A DNA stretch of 64,000 bases from Ilyomonas sp965247435 (GCA_965247435.1 OZ252019.1:682001-746000); one strand, 5' to 3'. Positions 1 to 9,207 are shown, counted from the first letter of the stretch. Program-made: numbers and translations. Notes: a model not told the origin generated them from the sequence alone.

Positions 1-90
1 CTTAGGTATTGAGTAATTAATGAAGTAAAAAAGTTGGCAAAGAAAGTGAGTTTAATATACGCCACTGAATTTTTTTAGACAACAATAATA

Positions 91-252
91 ATGTTTATGT
101 TGCTGACAGAGAAGTTGCCTGGCATTTGCAACGATGGCGATATTGTGACTCTTGACATTGCTAATATCAGCATTGTAAAAGAGATGAAGGACTTAGCAAA
201 TGTGATAATTACTTTTAATGACAAAACATACCAGACGATATTTATCAGATAA
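91..252 (+). CDS. possible small protein, unknown function
   Basis: An open frame of 53 codons starts at ATG 91 and ends with TAA at 250-252. An in-frame TAG at 76-78 limits any longer start. The predicted peptide has a mixed, protein-like composition with alternating hydrophobic residues (for example GDIVTLDIANISIV and NVIITFNDKTYQTIF), compatible with a small beta-rich protein or the tail of a decayed gene. No clear ribosome binding site is visible, which is normal for Bacteroidota. I do not recognise the family, and the neighbour downstream is unrelated. It may be chance. Confidence 0.25.
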   Translation: MFMLLTEKLPGICNDGDIVTLDIANISIVKEMKDLANVIITFNDKTYQTIFIR

Positions 253-518
253 TTGGTAGCCAAGGGGTTTGCTGCGATAGCGGCTTAGGGTATGTGCTGA
301 ACAAGAGAAATTTTACCAAACAACATATTTTTATCCTAACTGCCCAATCAAGGAGTGCCAGCACAGCAGAAAGCCCTGATCTGTTAACAGCAAGCTTAAC
401 GCCGGCATACTGCCAACTTCGGGCAGACAGAAAAACAAAAGAAATGAAAAAAAATTTGCGAAACCGAAAAGTTGCGCATATATTCGCAACCGATTAGTTT
501 CCTAATAAAAGCAGACCA

Positions 519-839
519 ATGAGAAGAGATGTGTTTCAGGCGATAGCAGACCCTACAAGACGGGCAATCATTACTTTAATTGCTTTACAAGCTATGACAC
601 CAAATGCACTCGCTGAACACTTTGACACAACACGACAAGCGGTTTCAAAACATTTAAAAGTTTTGACTGAATGCGAACTCGTAAGGCAAGAGCACCAGGG
701 CCGAGAAATTTATTACAAGCTCCACATTGAAAGGCTGAAAGAGATTGATAAATGGCTTAACCAATTCAGGAAACTTTGGGAAATCCGGTTTAATCAACTC
801 GACAGTGTATTATCAACAATTAAAAAAAATAAAAAATGA
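519..839 (+). CDS. ArsR-family winged helix-turn-helix regulator
   Basis: A 106-residue DNA-binding repressor of the ArsR/SmtB fold. The first helices read AIADPTRRAIITL, a signature of this family, and the recognition segment TTRQAVSKHLKVL lies at residues 39-51, followed by a wing (EHQGREIYYKL). No metal-binding cysteine motif is present, so it is of the non-metal type commonly paired with SRPBCC/AHSA1 proteins. It overlaps the next gene by ATGA (836-839), which implies translational coupling and one transcript. By inference it represses its own operon; the ligand is unknown. Confidence 0.88.
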   Translation: MRRDVFQAIADPTRRAIITLIALQAMTPNALAEHFDTTRQAVSKHLKVLTECELVRQEHQGREIYYKLHIERLKEIDKWLNQFRKLWEIRFNQLDSVLSTIKKNKK

Positions 840-1336
840 GTAACGATTTGCTGTTTGATTTTACCGTTGACAAAGCAACAAAAACGGTATTTATAACCAG
901 AGAGTTTGCTGCCGAACTTCCGCTGGTATGGGATGCTTTTACTACACCTGAAATACTGGACCAGTGGGTGGCGCCAAAACCCTGGCTCTCCAAAACAAAA
1001 TACATGAATTTTGAAGTTGGCGGGCGGCGATTTTATGCTATGGTTAGCCCCGAAGGACAAGAGCGTTGGTCAGTTCAGGAATATACGTCCATTACGCCCA
1101 AAACGGCTTTTAAAATGTATAATGCTTTTGCCGACAAAGATGAAAATCCTGAATTGCCGGGTTCTGAATGGGAGTATAATTTCAGCGAACAGGCCGGCAT
1201 TACAAAAGTGAGTATCATTATTAAAAATGAATCGCTTGCCCGTATGGAGAAAATGATTGAAATGGGCTTTGTCGAAGGCTTTAAAATGACTATTAATAAC
1301 TTGGAAAAATTACTAACCACTTTATCGAAAAAATGA
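836..1336 (+). CDS. SRPBCC (AHSA1-like) domain protein
   Basis: A 166-residue START/Bet v1-like (SRPBCC) protein of the AHSA1 type, a fold with a deep hydrophobic ligand cavity. The segment ITREFAAELPLVWDAFTTPE near residues 20-39 is the typical N-terminal strand and helix, and DQWVAPKPW follows. The C-terminal long helix spans about residues 130-160. The start codon overlaps the stop of the ArsR-type regulator, a very common pairing in which the regulator and a SRPBCC protein form one operon. The substrate is not known; no catalytic residue can be assigned. Confidence 0.85.
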   Translation: MSNDLLFDFTVDKATKTVFITREFAAELPLVWDAFTTPEILDQWVAPKPWLSKTKYMNFEVGGRRFYAMVSPEGQERWSVQEYTSITPKTAFKMYNAFADKDENPELPGSEWEYNFSEQAGITKVSIIIKNESLARMEKMIEMGFVEGFKMTINNLEKLLTTLSKK

Positions 1337-1409
1337 TCCCGATAGCTATTGGGACGCCTGTCGAAATTTTAAGAAAGTAAACAATGTAACTATCTAAAAA
1401 ATAAAATTT

Positions 1410-1853
1410 ATGGCACTTATCAATCCTTACATTCACTTCAATGGAAATGCCGAAGAAGCATTTACATTTTACAAAGCAGTATTTGGCGGCGCGTTCGCAA
1501 GGATTGCCCGTTACAAAGATATAGCCAGGCCTGATTTTCCGGTTGCGGAGAATGATGCAAACAGAATCATGCACATTGCTTTGCCAATTGGTAAAAGTAA
1601 TGTGTTGATGGGTAGTGATATTTTAGAAATTATGGGGCAAGTAACGGAGGCCGACAACAGAAATACTATATCAATCAGTGCAGAAAGCCGTGAAGAAGCG
1701 GACCAGTTATTCAGCGGACTTTCAGCAGGTGGTAATGTTGAAATGCCGATTGCCGACGGTCCATTGGGTTCGTATTTTGGAATGGTTGCCGACAAATTTG
1801 GTGTGCAGTGGATGGTGGACTTTACCCAGGATACAACGGGCAATAGCAACTGA
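1410..1853 (+). CDS. VOC family (PhnB/glyoxalase-like) protein
   Basis: A 147-residue protein of the vicinal oxygen chelate superfamily, PhnB-like subgroup. It begins with NPYIHFNGNAEEAFTFYKAV, typical of these proteins, and ends with DKFGVQWMVDF, the usual C-terminal beta strand motif. These proteins are often annotated as glyoxalase or 3-demethylubiquinone methyltransferase-like but most have no proven enzyme activity. It lies 73 nt after the SRPBCC gene in the same direction and is often a companion of ArsR/SRPBCC pairs, so it probably belongs to the same transcription unit. Confidence 0.85.
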   Translation: MALINPYIHFNGNAEEAFTFYKAVFGGAFARIARYKDIARPDFPVAENDANRIMHIALPIGKSNVLMGSDILEIMGQVTEADNRNTISISAESREEADQLFSGLSAGGNVEMPIADGPLGSYFGMVADKFGVQWMVDFTQDTTGNSN

Positions 1854-1931
1854 CAAAAAGCAACGAACCGCTAACATTGGGTTTGCTGCAATGCTTGTAA
1901 ACCAATAAATCCTTATCTTTTTGTTCGCTAT

Positions 1932-1967
1932 CAATAGTAGCAGCCCGGCCCTGGACTGCTACTATTG
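1932..1967 (+). terminator. perfect stem-loop after the VOC gene
   Basis: Perfect 12-bp inverted repeat (CAATAGTAGCAG at 1932-1943, CTGCTACTATTG at 1956-1967) with a 12-nt GC-rich loop. There is no clear T run, so it may end transcription only weakly or act as an mRNA 3' stabiliser. Confidence 0.5.
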
Positions 1968-2391
1968 AGCTATGGTTTGTAACTCGAAAAAACGCTGCTT
2001 ATCATCAGTTAAAGCCTGCAGCTTTTATACTACTTTCAGTACCTGCTCAGGCTAACGAAACCTCTGATCGTGCCGCCTCAACGCTCTGTTCGTTTTGCAT
2101 CATTTTTTTAGACACACCTCACCCTGCGGATTCTTTCTCTGCTTTGTTTATTTATTTAAACACTTCTTCCGGACAGTTATGGCGGGAACACCCGCCGATA
2201 ACCATGCTACCGGATGGCGTGTTTATATCCAAAATATAGCTGGAAATTTAACCAAACTTAAGTAACAGTGTGGTAAGTAAGCCTAAACGTAACAAACAAA
2301 AATTTAAAAAATCCCTGGACTAAGATTGCCAATGCAGGAAATATATAGCGAGGTTAATAATTTTCTTACACCCTGCCCGCTCCTTTTGCCC
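1968..2391. other. intergenic region without a gene
   Basis: Between the VOC gene and the converging M16 peptidase gene. No open frame with protein character, tRNA or clear T-tailed terminator is seen here. Confidence 0.5.
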
Positions 2392-3699
2392 TTACTGCAT
2401 AAACGCCTGCTTGCCTAAATTGGAGTCGCCAATATATGCCCAGGTAATATTGCTGGTATATTGTTTTAGTACGCTTTGCATTTCTTTGGCCGTAACAGCA
2501 CTTACCCGTGCATCAAAGTTTTCGGCTAATTGCCAGTCGCCCATGATCTCTGCCTCGCCCAATGCATCGGTTATATCCGACATAATTTCCTGCCGCTTAA
2601 GATAACCGAGCAACTGGCTCTTTTGCAATTCCAGGATGGTCTCGTCTGCAAACACTGTATTTCGTACATACGAAACGATGGCATACATTGCTTTTACCGT
2701 TTCCTGTGGTTTGGTGGTGCTGGCATACAGCGTGGAATAAGAAATCTTGCCCCTCGACATATACGCGGCCGGTGCATAAGACAGGCGCTTAGACACCCGT
2801 ATTTCGCGGAATAAAATACTATTCAGGAGCGATACCGCTATGCGGTAGGCCGGGTAGTCGGGGCTGTCCAGGTTAGGCGCGTTCAGAATGCCGCAAACGT
2901 AGTTGGTAGCTAATGGCCGGCCTTCTATTTTATAAGTATCTTTTGTAAAGTTAACGCTCTCCACAGGCACTGGCGTATATGCTGCTTCAGGAATGCCGGC
3001 AAAAGCGCTTTGCACTTTTTGTATGAGTGCTTCCTGCGAAATATTGCCCGCCACTACGAGGAACATCCGCTTTTTGTTTAGCAGTGTATGGTAGTAATAA
3101 TCTTTCACCGCCTCCCGCGTTAAACGGGCTATGTTTTCAACGGTGCCATCAGAATTAGTAGCGTAGGGCGTGCCTGCAAAAGCCGTTTCTGCAGCCAGTC
3201 TTTTTAACCGCTCATCGGGATTGGAAAGACCCGCATTTAACTGGTCTGTCTTTTCCTGTTTTAACAGGTCAAACTTTTTGGCGTCAAAAACGGGGGCGGT
3301 AATTGCCGAAGCGAAAAGTTTCCATCCTTCTTCGGCATACCTGGTGATGCACCGCAGCTTTACAACGCCGTAATCGTTGGTGGCTTCCCCACTCAGGTGC
3401 ATGCCGTATTCGTCGCGTTGGTCATCAAATGCAGCTACGGAAAAGGTCTTGTTGCCGCAATCTATAATCCCTGCCAATGCTAAAGCTTCTATGCCCGCAT
3501 CGGCAGCGGGATAATTGGTGAGCCCGCCCCGGTAATACATGCTCATCACCAGGGTTTCTTTCTGGGTTTGCTTTAATATCACCTTCAGGCCGCCTACGTC
3601 AAATACGACCGTTTTTATTTGTGCAAAAAGAGCGGGCGAAAAAAACAGCACTGCTACTATGGTTGTCCACTTACTATATTTAAAAAAGCTGCGTTGCAT
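2392..3699 (-). CDS. M16-family peptidase-like subunit without zinc motif
   Basis: A 435-residue secreted or periplasmic M16 (pitrilysin/MPP-like) protein. A signal peptide covers about residues 1-26 (hydrophobic core IVAVLFFSPALFA). The position where catalytic members have HxxEH reads GIEALALAG, so zinc binding is lost. The C-terminal half keeps the M16 substrate-binding element around RVSKRLSYAPAAYMSRG. This is the usual pattern of a non-catalytic partner that forms a clamshell heterodimer with an active subunit. It starts 7 nt after the stop of the catalytic M16 gene, so the two are co-expressed and probably form one complex in the periplasm. Confidence 0.85.
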   Translation of the reverse strand: MQRSFFKYSKWTTIVAVLFFSPALFAQIKTVVFDVGGLKVILKQTQKETLVMSMYYRGGLTNYPAADAGIEALALAGIIDCGNKTFSVAAFDDQRDEYGMHLSGEATNDYGVVKLRCITRYAEEGWKLFASAITAPVFDAKKFDLLKQEKTDQLNAGLSNPDERLKRLAAETAFAGTPYATNSDGTVENIARLTREAVKDYYYHTLLNKKRMFLVVAGNISQEALIQKVQSAFAGIPEAAYTPVPVESVNFTKDTYKIEGRPLATNYVCGILNAPNLDSPDYPAYRIAVSLLNSILFREIRVSKRLSYAPAAYMSRGKISYSTLYASTTKPQETVKAMYAIVSYVRNTVFADETILELQKSQLLGYLKRQEIMSDITDALGEAEIMGDWQLAENFDARVSAVTAKEMQSVLKQYTSNITWAYIGDSNLGKQAFMQ

Positions 3700-3706
3700 G
3701 ATTGTT

Positions 3707-5071
3707 TTATTTGGAAGAATAGAAATTATTAGCTGCGTTCATGTCAGACCCTTGCGGCACGATAAGGCCCGCACAGAAAAGCTTTCCCTTAATGTACTTT
3801 CTTACATAGTCCTTTATGTCCTGCCGCGAAACTTTGTTCAGGTTTTCCCGGTAAAAAGTATAGTATTCTATAGAGGCAGTGGCCCACCAAAAGGCAAGCA
3901 ACTCGGTATAAGGCTGCACTTCTTCCCGTTCTTCTACCTGGGTAATGTAGAGAATTTTTTTTGCCCTTTCCAACTGCTGGTCTGTTATATAGCTGTCATC
4001 GTCCCAATGCGCTATTTCCTTTTGTACCGCTGCGTAACACTCTTTTATTTTCTGCGGATTGGGAGAAAGCGAGAGGGAAATGGGACCGGTATATTTCTGA
4101 GAATAATAATTGAGTCCTATGTTGGTGGCAAGCCCCTGGTCTTCCAGCGCCTGGGTTAATTTAGACAGGCGCTGGTTGAGGATATACGAGAAAACATCTG
4201 CCGTGTACGTAGCCCCTATGTCGTGCCGCATATCCGGGCCCTGCCAGCGGAAAAGGAGCAGGGGCACCTGCGCCAACTGCGATTCAATCACCACAAAATT
4301 GTTTTGCTGTAAGGGCGCCACTTCCGGTATGGGCCACTCCGTAAAAGGATCCCTGTCTGATGCCTTCCACGAACCGAAAATGCGCTCTGCCTCCGGAAAA
4401 ATCTCCGTATGCTCCACATCGCCGGCTACCACCAGCAGGCAGTTGTTGGGATAATAATACTTGTCTTTTATCGTCTCCATTTTTTCGGGCGTAGCGGTAA
4501 GAATAATATCATGATTGCCGATAATATTTTTGCGGCTGTAATTGTTGCCCCACAGCAGGTGGTCAAGCGTATCTGTCAATACAAAGTACGGGCTCGATTC
4601 CTGCCTTTGAAACTCTGCATCTACAGTACTGTTTTCTTTTTGCATGTCCTTCTTTTTAAAGACCGGATAGCGGATGGCAGAATTCATAAACTGCATTCCT
4701 TTTATCGTATTCGCTTTGGGCAGCGTAAAGTAATAGGTAACATCTTCTTCCCGTGTGCGGCCATTAAAATCTATGTCCAGCCTGCTTATTTCTTTCAGGT
4801 AATCGTCCTGCGTTTTGTAGTCTTTGTTCGACTTAAAAAACAGGTGCTCGTACAAATGGCTCAAGCCGTTGTAGTCCGGCGTTTCGGTAAACGAGCCGTT
4901 CTTACAGGCGATCTCGATCGTAGCAAACGGAATGGTATGGTCTTCCAGCACCAGCATTTCCAGCCCATTCGCTAATTTCTGATAAAATACATGGTCGGGA
5001 ACTTTGGGTTGCGCAGCAATTATAAAAGAATAAAGGCAGGCAAATGCAATCAGCACTATTCTATTAGTCAT
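3707..5071 (-). CDS. M16-family zinc metallopeptidase, catalytic subunit
   Basis: A 454-residue M16 peptidase with an N-terminal signal peptide (about residues 1-20, ending AAQ). The inverted zinc motif HLYEH is intact at about residue 67, and the downstream zinc ligand glutamate lies in VDAEFQRQE about 75 residues later. Two M16 domains are present (N-terminal catalytic and C-terminal, each about 200 residues). Members degrade peptides inside a closed chamber. The inactive partner follows after 7 nt, giving an M16B-type two-gene operon. The actual substrate cannot be read from sequence. Confidence 0.9.
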   Translation of the reverse strand: MTNRIVLIAFACLYSFIIAAQPKVPDHVFYQKLANGLEMLVLEDHTIPFATIEIACKNGSFTETPDYNGLSHLYEHLFFKSNKDYKTQDDYLKEISRLDIDFNGRTREEDVTYYFTLPKANTIKGMQFMNSAIRYPVFKKKDMQKENSTVDAEFQRQESSPYFVLTDTLDHLLWGNNYSRKNIIGNHDIILTATPEKMETIKDKYYYPNNCLLVVAGDVEHTEIFPEAERIFGSWKASDRDPFTEWPIPEVAPLQQNNFVVIESQLAQVPLLLFRWQGPDMRHDIGATYTADVFSYILNQRLSKLTQALEDQGLATNIGLNYYSQKYTGPISLSLSPNPQKIKECYAAVQKEIAHWDDDSYITDQQLERAKKILYITQVEEREEVQPYTELLAFWWATASIEYYTFYRENLNKVSRQDIKDYVRKYIKGKLFCAGLIVPQGSDMNAANNFYSSK

Positions 5072-5181
5072 CAGTGTATCGAAATTTTATTTAAAATGAA
5101 AATATATAAATTAAGAAGTGCTTGTAGCTATTCTTCGTTTTTTCATCAAACTTTAATGCGGCGGCCTTCTGTTTACAATAA

Positions 5182-5364
5182 AATGGTGACCTGCGAAATA
5201 CATGCATTAATCCGGGTGGTGCTTCGAACCAGCGGGTTTATATAATCGGCCATCCGCTGCGCTGCACGCTGCTGTTAGATTTTCAGGATAACAGGTTGCC
5301 TGATTACCAAAACCCGCGTGATTACTACCGCACGCCCGGGGTGAGCGGCAATTCCGGCAGTTAA
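5182..5364 (+). pseudogene. possible gene remnant (C-terminal fragment)
   Basis: An open frame without a start codon runs from 5182 (after TAA 5179-5181) to TAA 5362-5364. It encodes a protein-like stretch with segments such as NPGGASNQRVYIIGH and DNRLPDYQNPRDYYRTPG. I cannot assign a family. It may be the tail of a gene whose front was deleted when the M16 and sigma factor regions came together. The rest of the 5072-5481 gap shows nothing further. Confidence 0.2.
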
Positions 5365-5481
5365 CGGGTTATGAGATTTGAACGGATTGCATCATGCAGG
5401 CTGTGCAACCATAATCGCGCTGTCCACATAGCCCAAACCGGCATCGGATATAAACGGATTTTTACTGTTGGCGCATAGGGG

Positions 5482-5489
5482 TAATTTTG
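5482..5489 (+). promoter_or_regulatory. -7 box upstream of the ECF sigma gene
   Basis: TAATTTTG matches the Bacteroidota -7 consensus TAnnTTTG; a T-rich stretch 18 nt upstream (5459-5463) could serve as the -33 element. Its position downstream of 5468 rules out the in-frame upstream start at 5468 and supports translation from ATG 5537. Confidence 0.5.
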
Positions 5490-5536
5490 CGCTTCGTTGT
5501 CTTATCAGCTATTATACTATACACCAGGCTGCAATA

Positions 5537-6091
5537 ATGGATCAGTACAAAAGCACACCCGGCGATGATACGGAATTTAAGCACCTCTTTATAACGCATT
5601 ATAAAGGGATGTTCGGCTATGCCTGCACCCTGCTGAGCAATGAAGCGGATGCAGAGGAAATTGTGCAGACGGTTTTCCTGAAACTTTGGGAAAAGAGGCA
5701 ACTGCTGACTGTGGAAACTTCGGTAAAGGCATACCTGTATCGCGCCGTACATAACGATTGTATGAACTGGCTGAAGCATAACGCTGTAGTAAAAAAATTT
5801 CAAAAAGAAAAAGCTTATCTTATGAAAAGTGAAACTGATAACAACCATAAAAAGCTATTGGCTTCGCAACTGGAAGACAAGCTGCTATGCGCGTTGCAGG
5901 AGCTTCCGGAACGCTGCCGTACTATTTTTCAATTGAGCCGGTTTGAGGAGTTGAAGTATAAAGAAATAGCAACACAGCTCAACATCTCCGAGAAAACGGT
6001 AGAGAACCAGATGGGCAAAGCATTAAAGGGGTTGCGCGCCAGGCTGATTGACTTTTTACCATTGCTCCTGTGTTTCATTTTCATCGTTTAA
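5537..6091 (+). CDS. ECF sigma-70 factor (FecI-like)
   Basis: A 184-residue extracytoplasmic-function sigma factor. Region 2 spans about residues 20-85 (HYKGMFGYACTLLSNEADAE, then EEIVQTVFLKLWEKR) and region 4 about 120-175 (LPERCRTIFQLSR, YKEIATQLNISEKTVENQM). It guides RNA polymerase to a small set of promoters, probably including the surface-protein genes downstream. The start ATG 5537 is preferred over an upstream in-frame start because region 2 follows directly and a -7 box lies between the two. The FecR anti-sigma gene begins 13 nt downstream, the classic FecI-FecR arrangement of cell-surface signalling. Confidence 0.9.
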   Translation: MDQYKSTPGDDTEFKHLFITHYKGMFGYACTLLSNEADAEEIVQTVFLKLWEKRQLLTVETSVKAYLYRAVHNDCMNWLKHNAVVKKFQKEKAYLMKSETDNNHKKLLASQLEDKLLCALQELPERCRTIFQLSRFEELKYKEIATQLNISEKTVENQMGKALKGLRARLIDFLPLLLCFIFIV

Positions 6092-6104
6092 AAAAAGATA
6101 AAGC

Positions 6105-7133
6105 TTGAATAAACATCTACCTGTTACCGATGACCTGCTGGTTAAATATATGCTTGGCGAAGCTGCGCCCCAGGAGCGTTTGCACGTGGACCGGTGGCTG
6201 GAGGAAGACGTTGCTAACGCGAAATATTATGAGCACTTTACCCTGATATGGGAAGAAAGCAAAGCCTTATCAGCAACCGTAACAGTGGATGAACAGGTTG
6301 CTTGGAATCGGTTTAAAAGCAGCATTGAAAAGAAAACGTTATTAAACAAAAAAGAAATAAAACCGCGCACTTTTATTTGGGTAAAACGATTGGCGGTAGC
6401 GGCTGTGTTATTGTTGATGGCAGGTATCGTGTGGTTGTCTCGTACGGGCAGCAAAAGCAGTGAAGTAGTAATGCTTCGAAAACATGCATCAAACCTTGCT
6501 ATTGTAGATACTTTAACTGATGGTACCATCATTACCCTGAATAAAAATACTACGCTTCAGTATCCTTCCCATTTTACGGGGAATACAAGAAACGTAACAC
6601 TGAAGGGCGAGGCTTTTTTTAGTGTTGCACACAATAAAGCAAAGCCGTTTATTATACATGCCAACAATGTAACCATCACCGTAGTCGGCACTGCCTTCAA
6701 TGTAAAAAATTATCACAGCACTACGCAGATTATTGTAGAAAGCGGCGTTGTACGGGTAAAGCATAATCGTTATGTAATAGAGTTGCGCAAAGGAGAGCAG
6801 GCAACCATAACGGGCAACGGCAATGCGCCTGAGAAAAGCTTTACAAAAGACAGTTTGTATCAGTATTATCGAACCAAAGAATTTGTATGCAATAATACGC
6901 CCTTGCCTGTTGTGCTGCAATCGCTTAACGAAGCGTATCATACGCATTTGGCGGTAGGCAGCAACGATGTAAAGCAACTGCGTTTGTCCGCCACTTTTAA
7001 GGAAGCGGAAAGTATTGAAACCATTGTTGCAATCATTGAGCAGACTTTTAACCTTCAGTCAACAGCCAGCGGCGATAGTATCATTCTGAATATGAAAAAA
7101 ATGGTGCCCGGTAAAACAGATACGAACAGATAA
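6105..7133 (+). CDS. FecR-family anti-sigma factor
   Basis: A 342-residue inner-membrane anti-sigma factor starting at TTG 6105. The cytoplasmic N-terminal part (about residues 1-85) carries LLVKYMLGEAAPQERLHVDRWL, the usual sigma-contact segment. One membrane helix (LAVAAVLLLMAGIVWLS) lies near residues 92-108. The periplasmic FecR domain covers about 130-230 (VTLKGEAFFSVAHNKAKPF, TVVGTAFNVKNY), and a C-terminal STN-partner (DUF4974) domain ends the protein (PLPVVLQSLNEAYH). It sits between the sigma gene and the STN protein gene and should relay a signal from the outer membrane receptor. Confidence 0.92.
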   Translation: MNKHLPVTDDLLVKYMLGEAAPQERLHVDRWLEEDVANAKYYEHFTLIWEESKALSATVTVDEQVAWNRFKSSIEKKTLLNKKEIKPRTFIWVKRLAVAAVLLLMAGIVWLSRTGSKSSEVVMLRKHASNLAIVDTLTDGTIITLNKNTTLQYPSHFTGNTRNVTLKGEAFFSVAHNKAKPFIIHANNVTITVVGTAFNVKNYHSTTQIIVESGVVRVKHNRYVIELRKGEQATITGNGNAPEKSFTKDSLYQYYRTKEFVCNNTPLPVVLQSLNEAYHTHLAVGSNDVKQLRLSATFKEAESIETIVAIIEQTFNLQSTASGDSIILNMKKMVPGKTDTNR

Positions 7134-7136
7134 AAC

Positions 7137-8957
7137 ATGTTGATGCGCAAAATTCTTATACTTTGTTTTCTTCTTTTTTTCTGCATGCGTCCTGCTCATG
7201 CGCAGCAAAGCCTGTTGAATAAAAAGATAAGCGTTTCAGTTAAAGAGAAAAAGCTGGTGGAGGTATTGCAACAGCTTAGCCATGACGGCGATTTTTATTT
7301 TTCGTACGATAGCAAAATCATCAGCAGCGATACCATTGTGTCTTTGCAAATAAGCAATGGAACCATCAGAGAAGCACTGGATAAATTGTTCGGTAATTCG
7401 CTGGATTACAAAGAAAGCGGCAGGTACATTATTCTTCGCAAACGCTTGCCGGCTGCCGCTTCCGGCACTGTTGCCAATGCTGTTTACTACATAAAAGGAA
7501 TGGTGAAAGACAGAAGCACCGGCATAGGCATTGCCAACGCCAGCGTGTATGAAAAAACAAAGCTCGCCGCCACACTTACCAACGAAGATGGCAGCTTTGT
7601 ATTGAAGCTGAAAACCAAATCGGCAAGACCGGTTATCAGCTTCAGCAGGCAGCATTATTTGGATACCAGCCTTTTCATTTCGTTGCCTGTTAATGGTGCT
7701 GTAACCGTACGCTTGCAAAGCCTTCGCCTGCCTTTTATTGATACCGGCACCATCACCATTTTATCGCCTTCCGATGCTCTTCCTGTCGTCATTCCGGATT
7801 CAACTTTTATCTTAACCAAAACATCCGTTCAATCTATTAATACCACGAAAATGGTAGAGCGTACCCGTACCGGTAAATTTTTATTATCTGCGAAACAAAA
7901 AGTGCAAAGCCTTAACCTGAGCCGCTTCTACACCACGCGCGTTTACCAGTTGTCGTTAACGCCGGGCATCAGCACGCACGGCAGGCTAAGCCCGCAGGTA
8001 GAGAACGTAGTTTCAATCAATGCCATCGGCGGATACACAGGCGGCGTAAGAGCATTTGAAGCGGGCGGCGTGTTCAACATCAACCGGCGCGATGTGCGCT
8101 ATGTACAGGCAGCCGGCGTGTTGAATGTTGTTGGCGGAAAGGTAACCGGGGCGCAGGTTGCAGGCGTTTATAACCACGTGCTGGGCAGTGTGAATGGTAT
8201 GCAGGCGGCAGGCATAGGTAACTATGTAAATGGCAATATGAAAGGTGCGCAGGTAGCTGGTATTTATAACCAGGTAAGAGACAGTATAAGCGGATTGCAA
8301 GTCGCCGGCATCAGTAATTTTGGGGGCAGCAAAGTCAGGGGTTTGCAGGTGTCGGGAATCGGTAATGTCGCTGCGCAAACGGTAAATGGGGCACAGGTTG
8401 CCGGCATTTTTAACTTCGCCAAAAAATTGAACGGCGTACAGATCGGATTGGTAAATATCGCCGATAGCAGCAATGGCTACAGCATTGGGTTGATTAATAT
8501 TGTGAAGCATGGCTATCATCAAATCGCGGTATCTGCCAATGAATTTTGCAATGCGAATGTTGCCTTTAAAACAGGCAACCGAAAGCTGTATAGTATGCTG
8601 CTGGCGGGCTATAATTTCAATCAAAACCAAAAGCTGTTTACGTATGGTTACGGCATCGGCACTTCGCTGAAAGTGTCTGCCAGCCTGCGTTTGCAGCCGG
8701 AATTAAGTGCTCAGTATGTTTATACGGGTAAAGGTTCGGTTACCAATATTCTTAACAGCTTTACGCTGAACCTGCAACAAAAAACAGCAAAAAATATTTC
8801 TTTATTTGTAGCTCCGGTTTGCCGTGTTTATGTAAGTAATCAAACTGCAGGAGTGGACGGTTATAAGTATCCCGTTTCACCTTCTTCACTTTCTTTCAAC
8901 ATCGCTCATCATGTGAATGGCTGGATTGGCTTTAGTGCAGGCATTGCTTTTTTGTAA
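7137..8957 (+). CDS. STN-domain protein with 16-residue surface repeats
   Basis: A 606-residue exported protein with a signal peptide at about residues 1-23 (ending PAHAQ). An STN (secretin/TonB short N-terminal) domain follows at about 28-103 (KLVEVLQQLSHDGDFYFSYD), then a carboxypeptidase-regulatory-like beta domain at about 118-195 (GMVKDRSTGIGIANASVY). Residues about 304-460 hold ten copies of a 16-residue repeat with core GxQVAGIxN, resembling the LA_2272 surface-repeat family. The C-terminal part looks like an outer-membrane beta barrel ending in Phe-Leu. It lies 3 nt after fecR. By inference it takes part in surface signalling or nutrient capture with the receptor encoded next. Confidence 0.75.
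   Translation: MLMRKILILCFLLFFCMRPAHAQQSLLNKKISVSVKEKKLVEVLQQLSHDGDFYFSYDSKIISSDTIVSLQISNGTIREALDKLFGNSLDYKESGRYIILRKRLPAAASGTVANAVYYIKGMVKDRSTGIGIANASVYEKTKLAATLTNEDGSFVLKLKTKSARPVISFSRQHYLDTSLFISLPVNGAVTVRLQSLRLPFIDTGTITILSPSDALPVVIPDSTFILTKTSVQSINTTKMVERTRTGKFLLSAKQKVQSLNLSRFYTTRVYQLSLTPGISTHGRLSPQVENVVSINAIGGYTGGVRAFEAGGVFNINRRDVRYVQAAGVLNVVGGKVTGAQVAGVYNHVLGSVNGMQAAGIGNYVNGNMKGAQVAGIYNQVRDSISGLQVAGISNFGGSKVRGLQVSGIGNVAAQTVNGAQVAGIFNFAKKLNGVQIGLVNIADSSNGYSIGLINIVKHGYHQIAVSANEFCNANVAFKTGNRKLYSMLLAGYNFNQNQKLFTYGYGIGTSLKVSASLRLQPELSAQYVYTGKGSVTNILNSFTLNLQQKTAKNISLFVAPVCRVYVSNQTAGVDGYKYPVSPSSLSFNIAHHVNGWIGFSAGIAFL
8047..8515 (+). repeat. about ten 48-bp coding repeats
   Basis: Tandem repeat inside the preceding gene; each unit encodes about 16 residues with the pattern V-x-G-x-Q-V-A-G-I-x-N. 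Units differ at DNA level, so they are old and held by protein selection. Not a CRISPR array. Confidence 0.75.
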
Positions 8958-9207
8958 GCTGATGTTGCTGCGGAATGATGTTGTTCTTTTCTTACAAAAA
9001 TCAATGGCTCATTTTATTGTGCATTTTGATGGGCAGTGAGATAATTGAAAACAGATACAATTTGCGGAATGACGAAATGCCTTTTAAAAATTTAAACTAC
9101 TTATCACTACTTGCTTGCTTTTCCTAAAAAAATTTACATTATTCTGTAGGGTAAAATGATTGTTGATTGTCTTGTTACAACCAAGTCGTCACAACAAATA
9201 TTTTCGC

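Noticed and set aside
294..497. Open frame for a 67-residue protein
   Set aside because: Composition is not protein-like, it has no motif, and it overlaps the leader of the ArsR-type operon.
8047..8515. CRISPR-like repeat array
   Set aside because: Units are in frame, diverged and without spacers; they are protein repeats.
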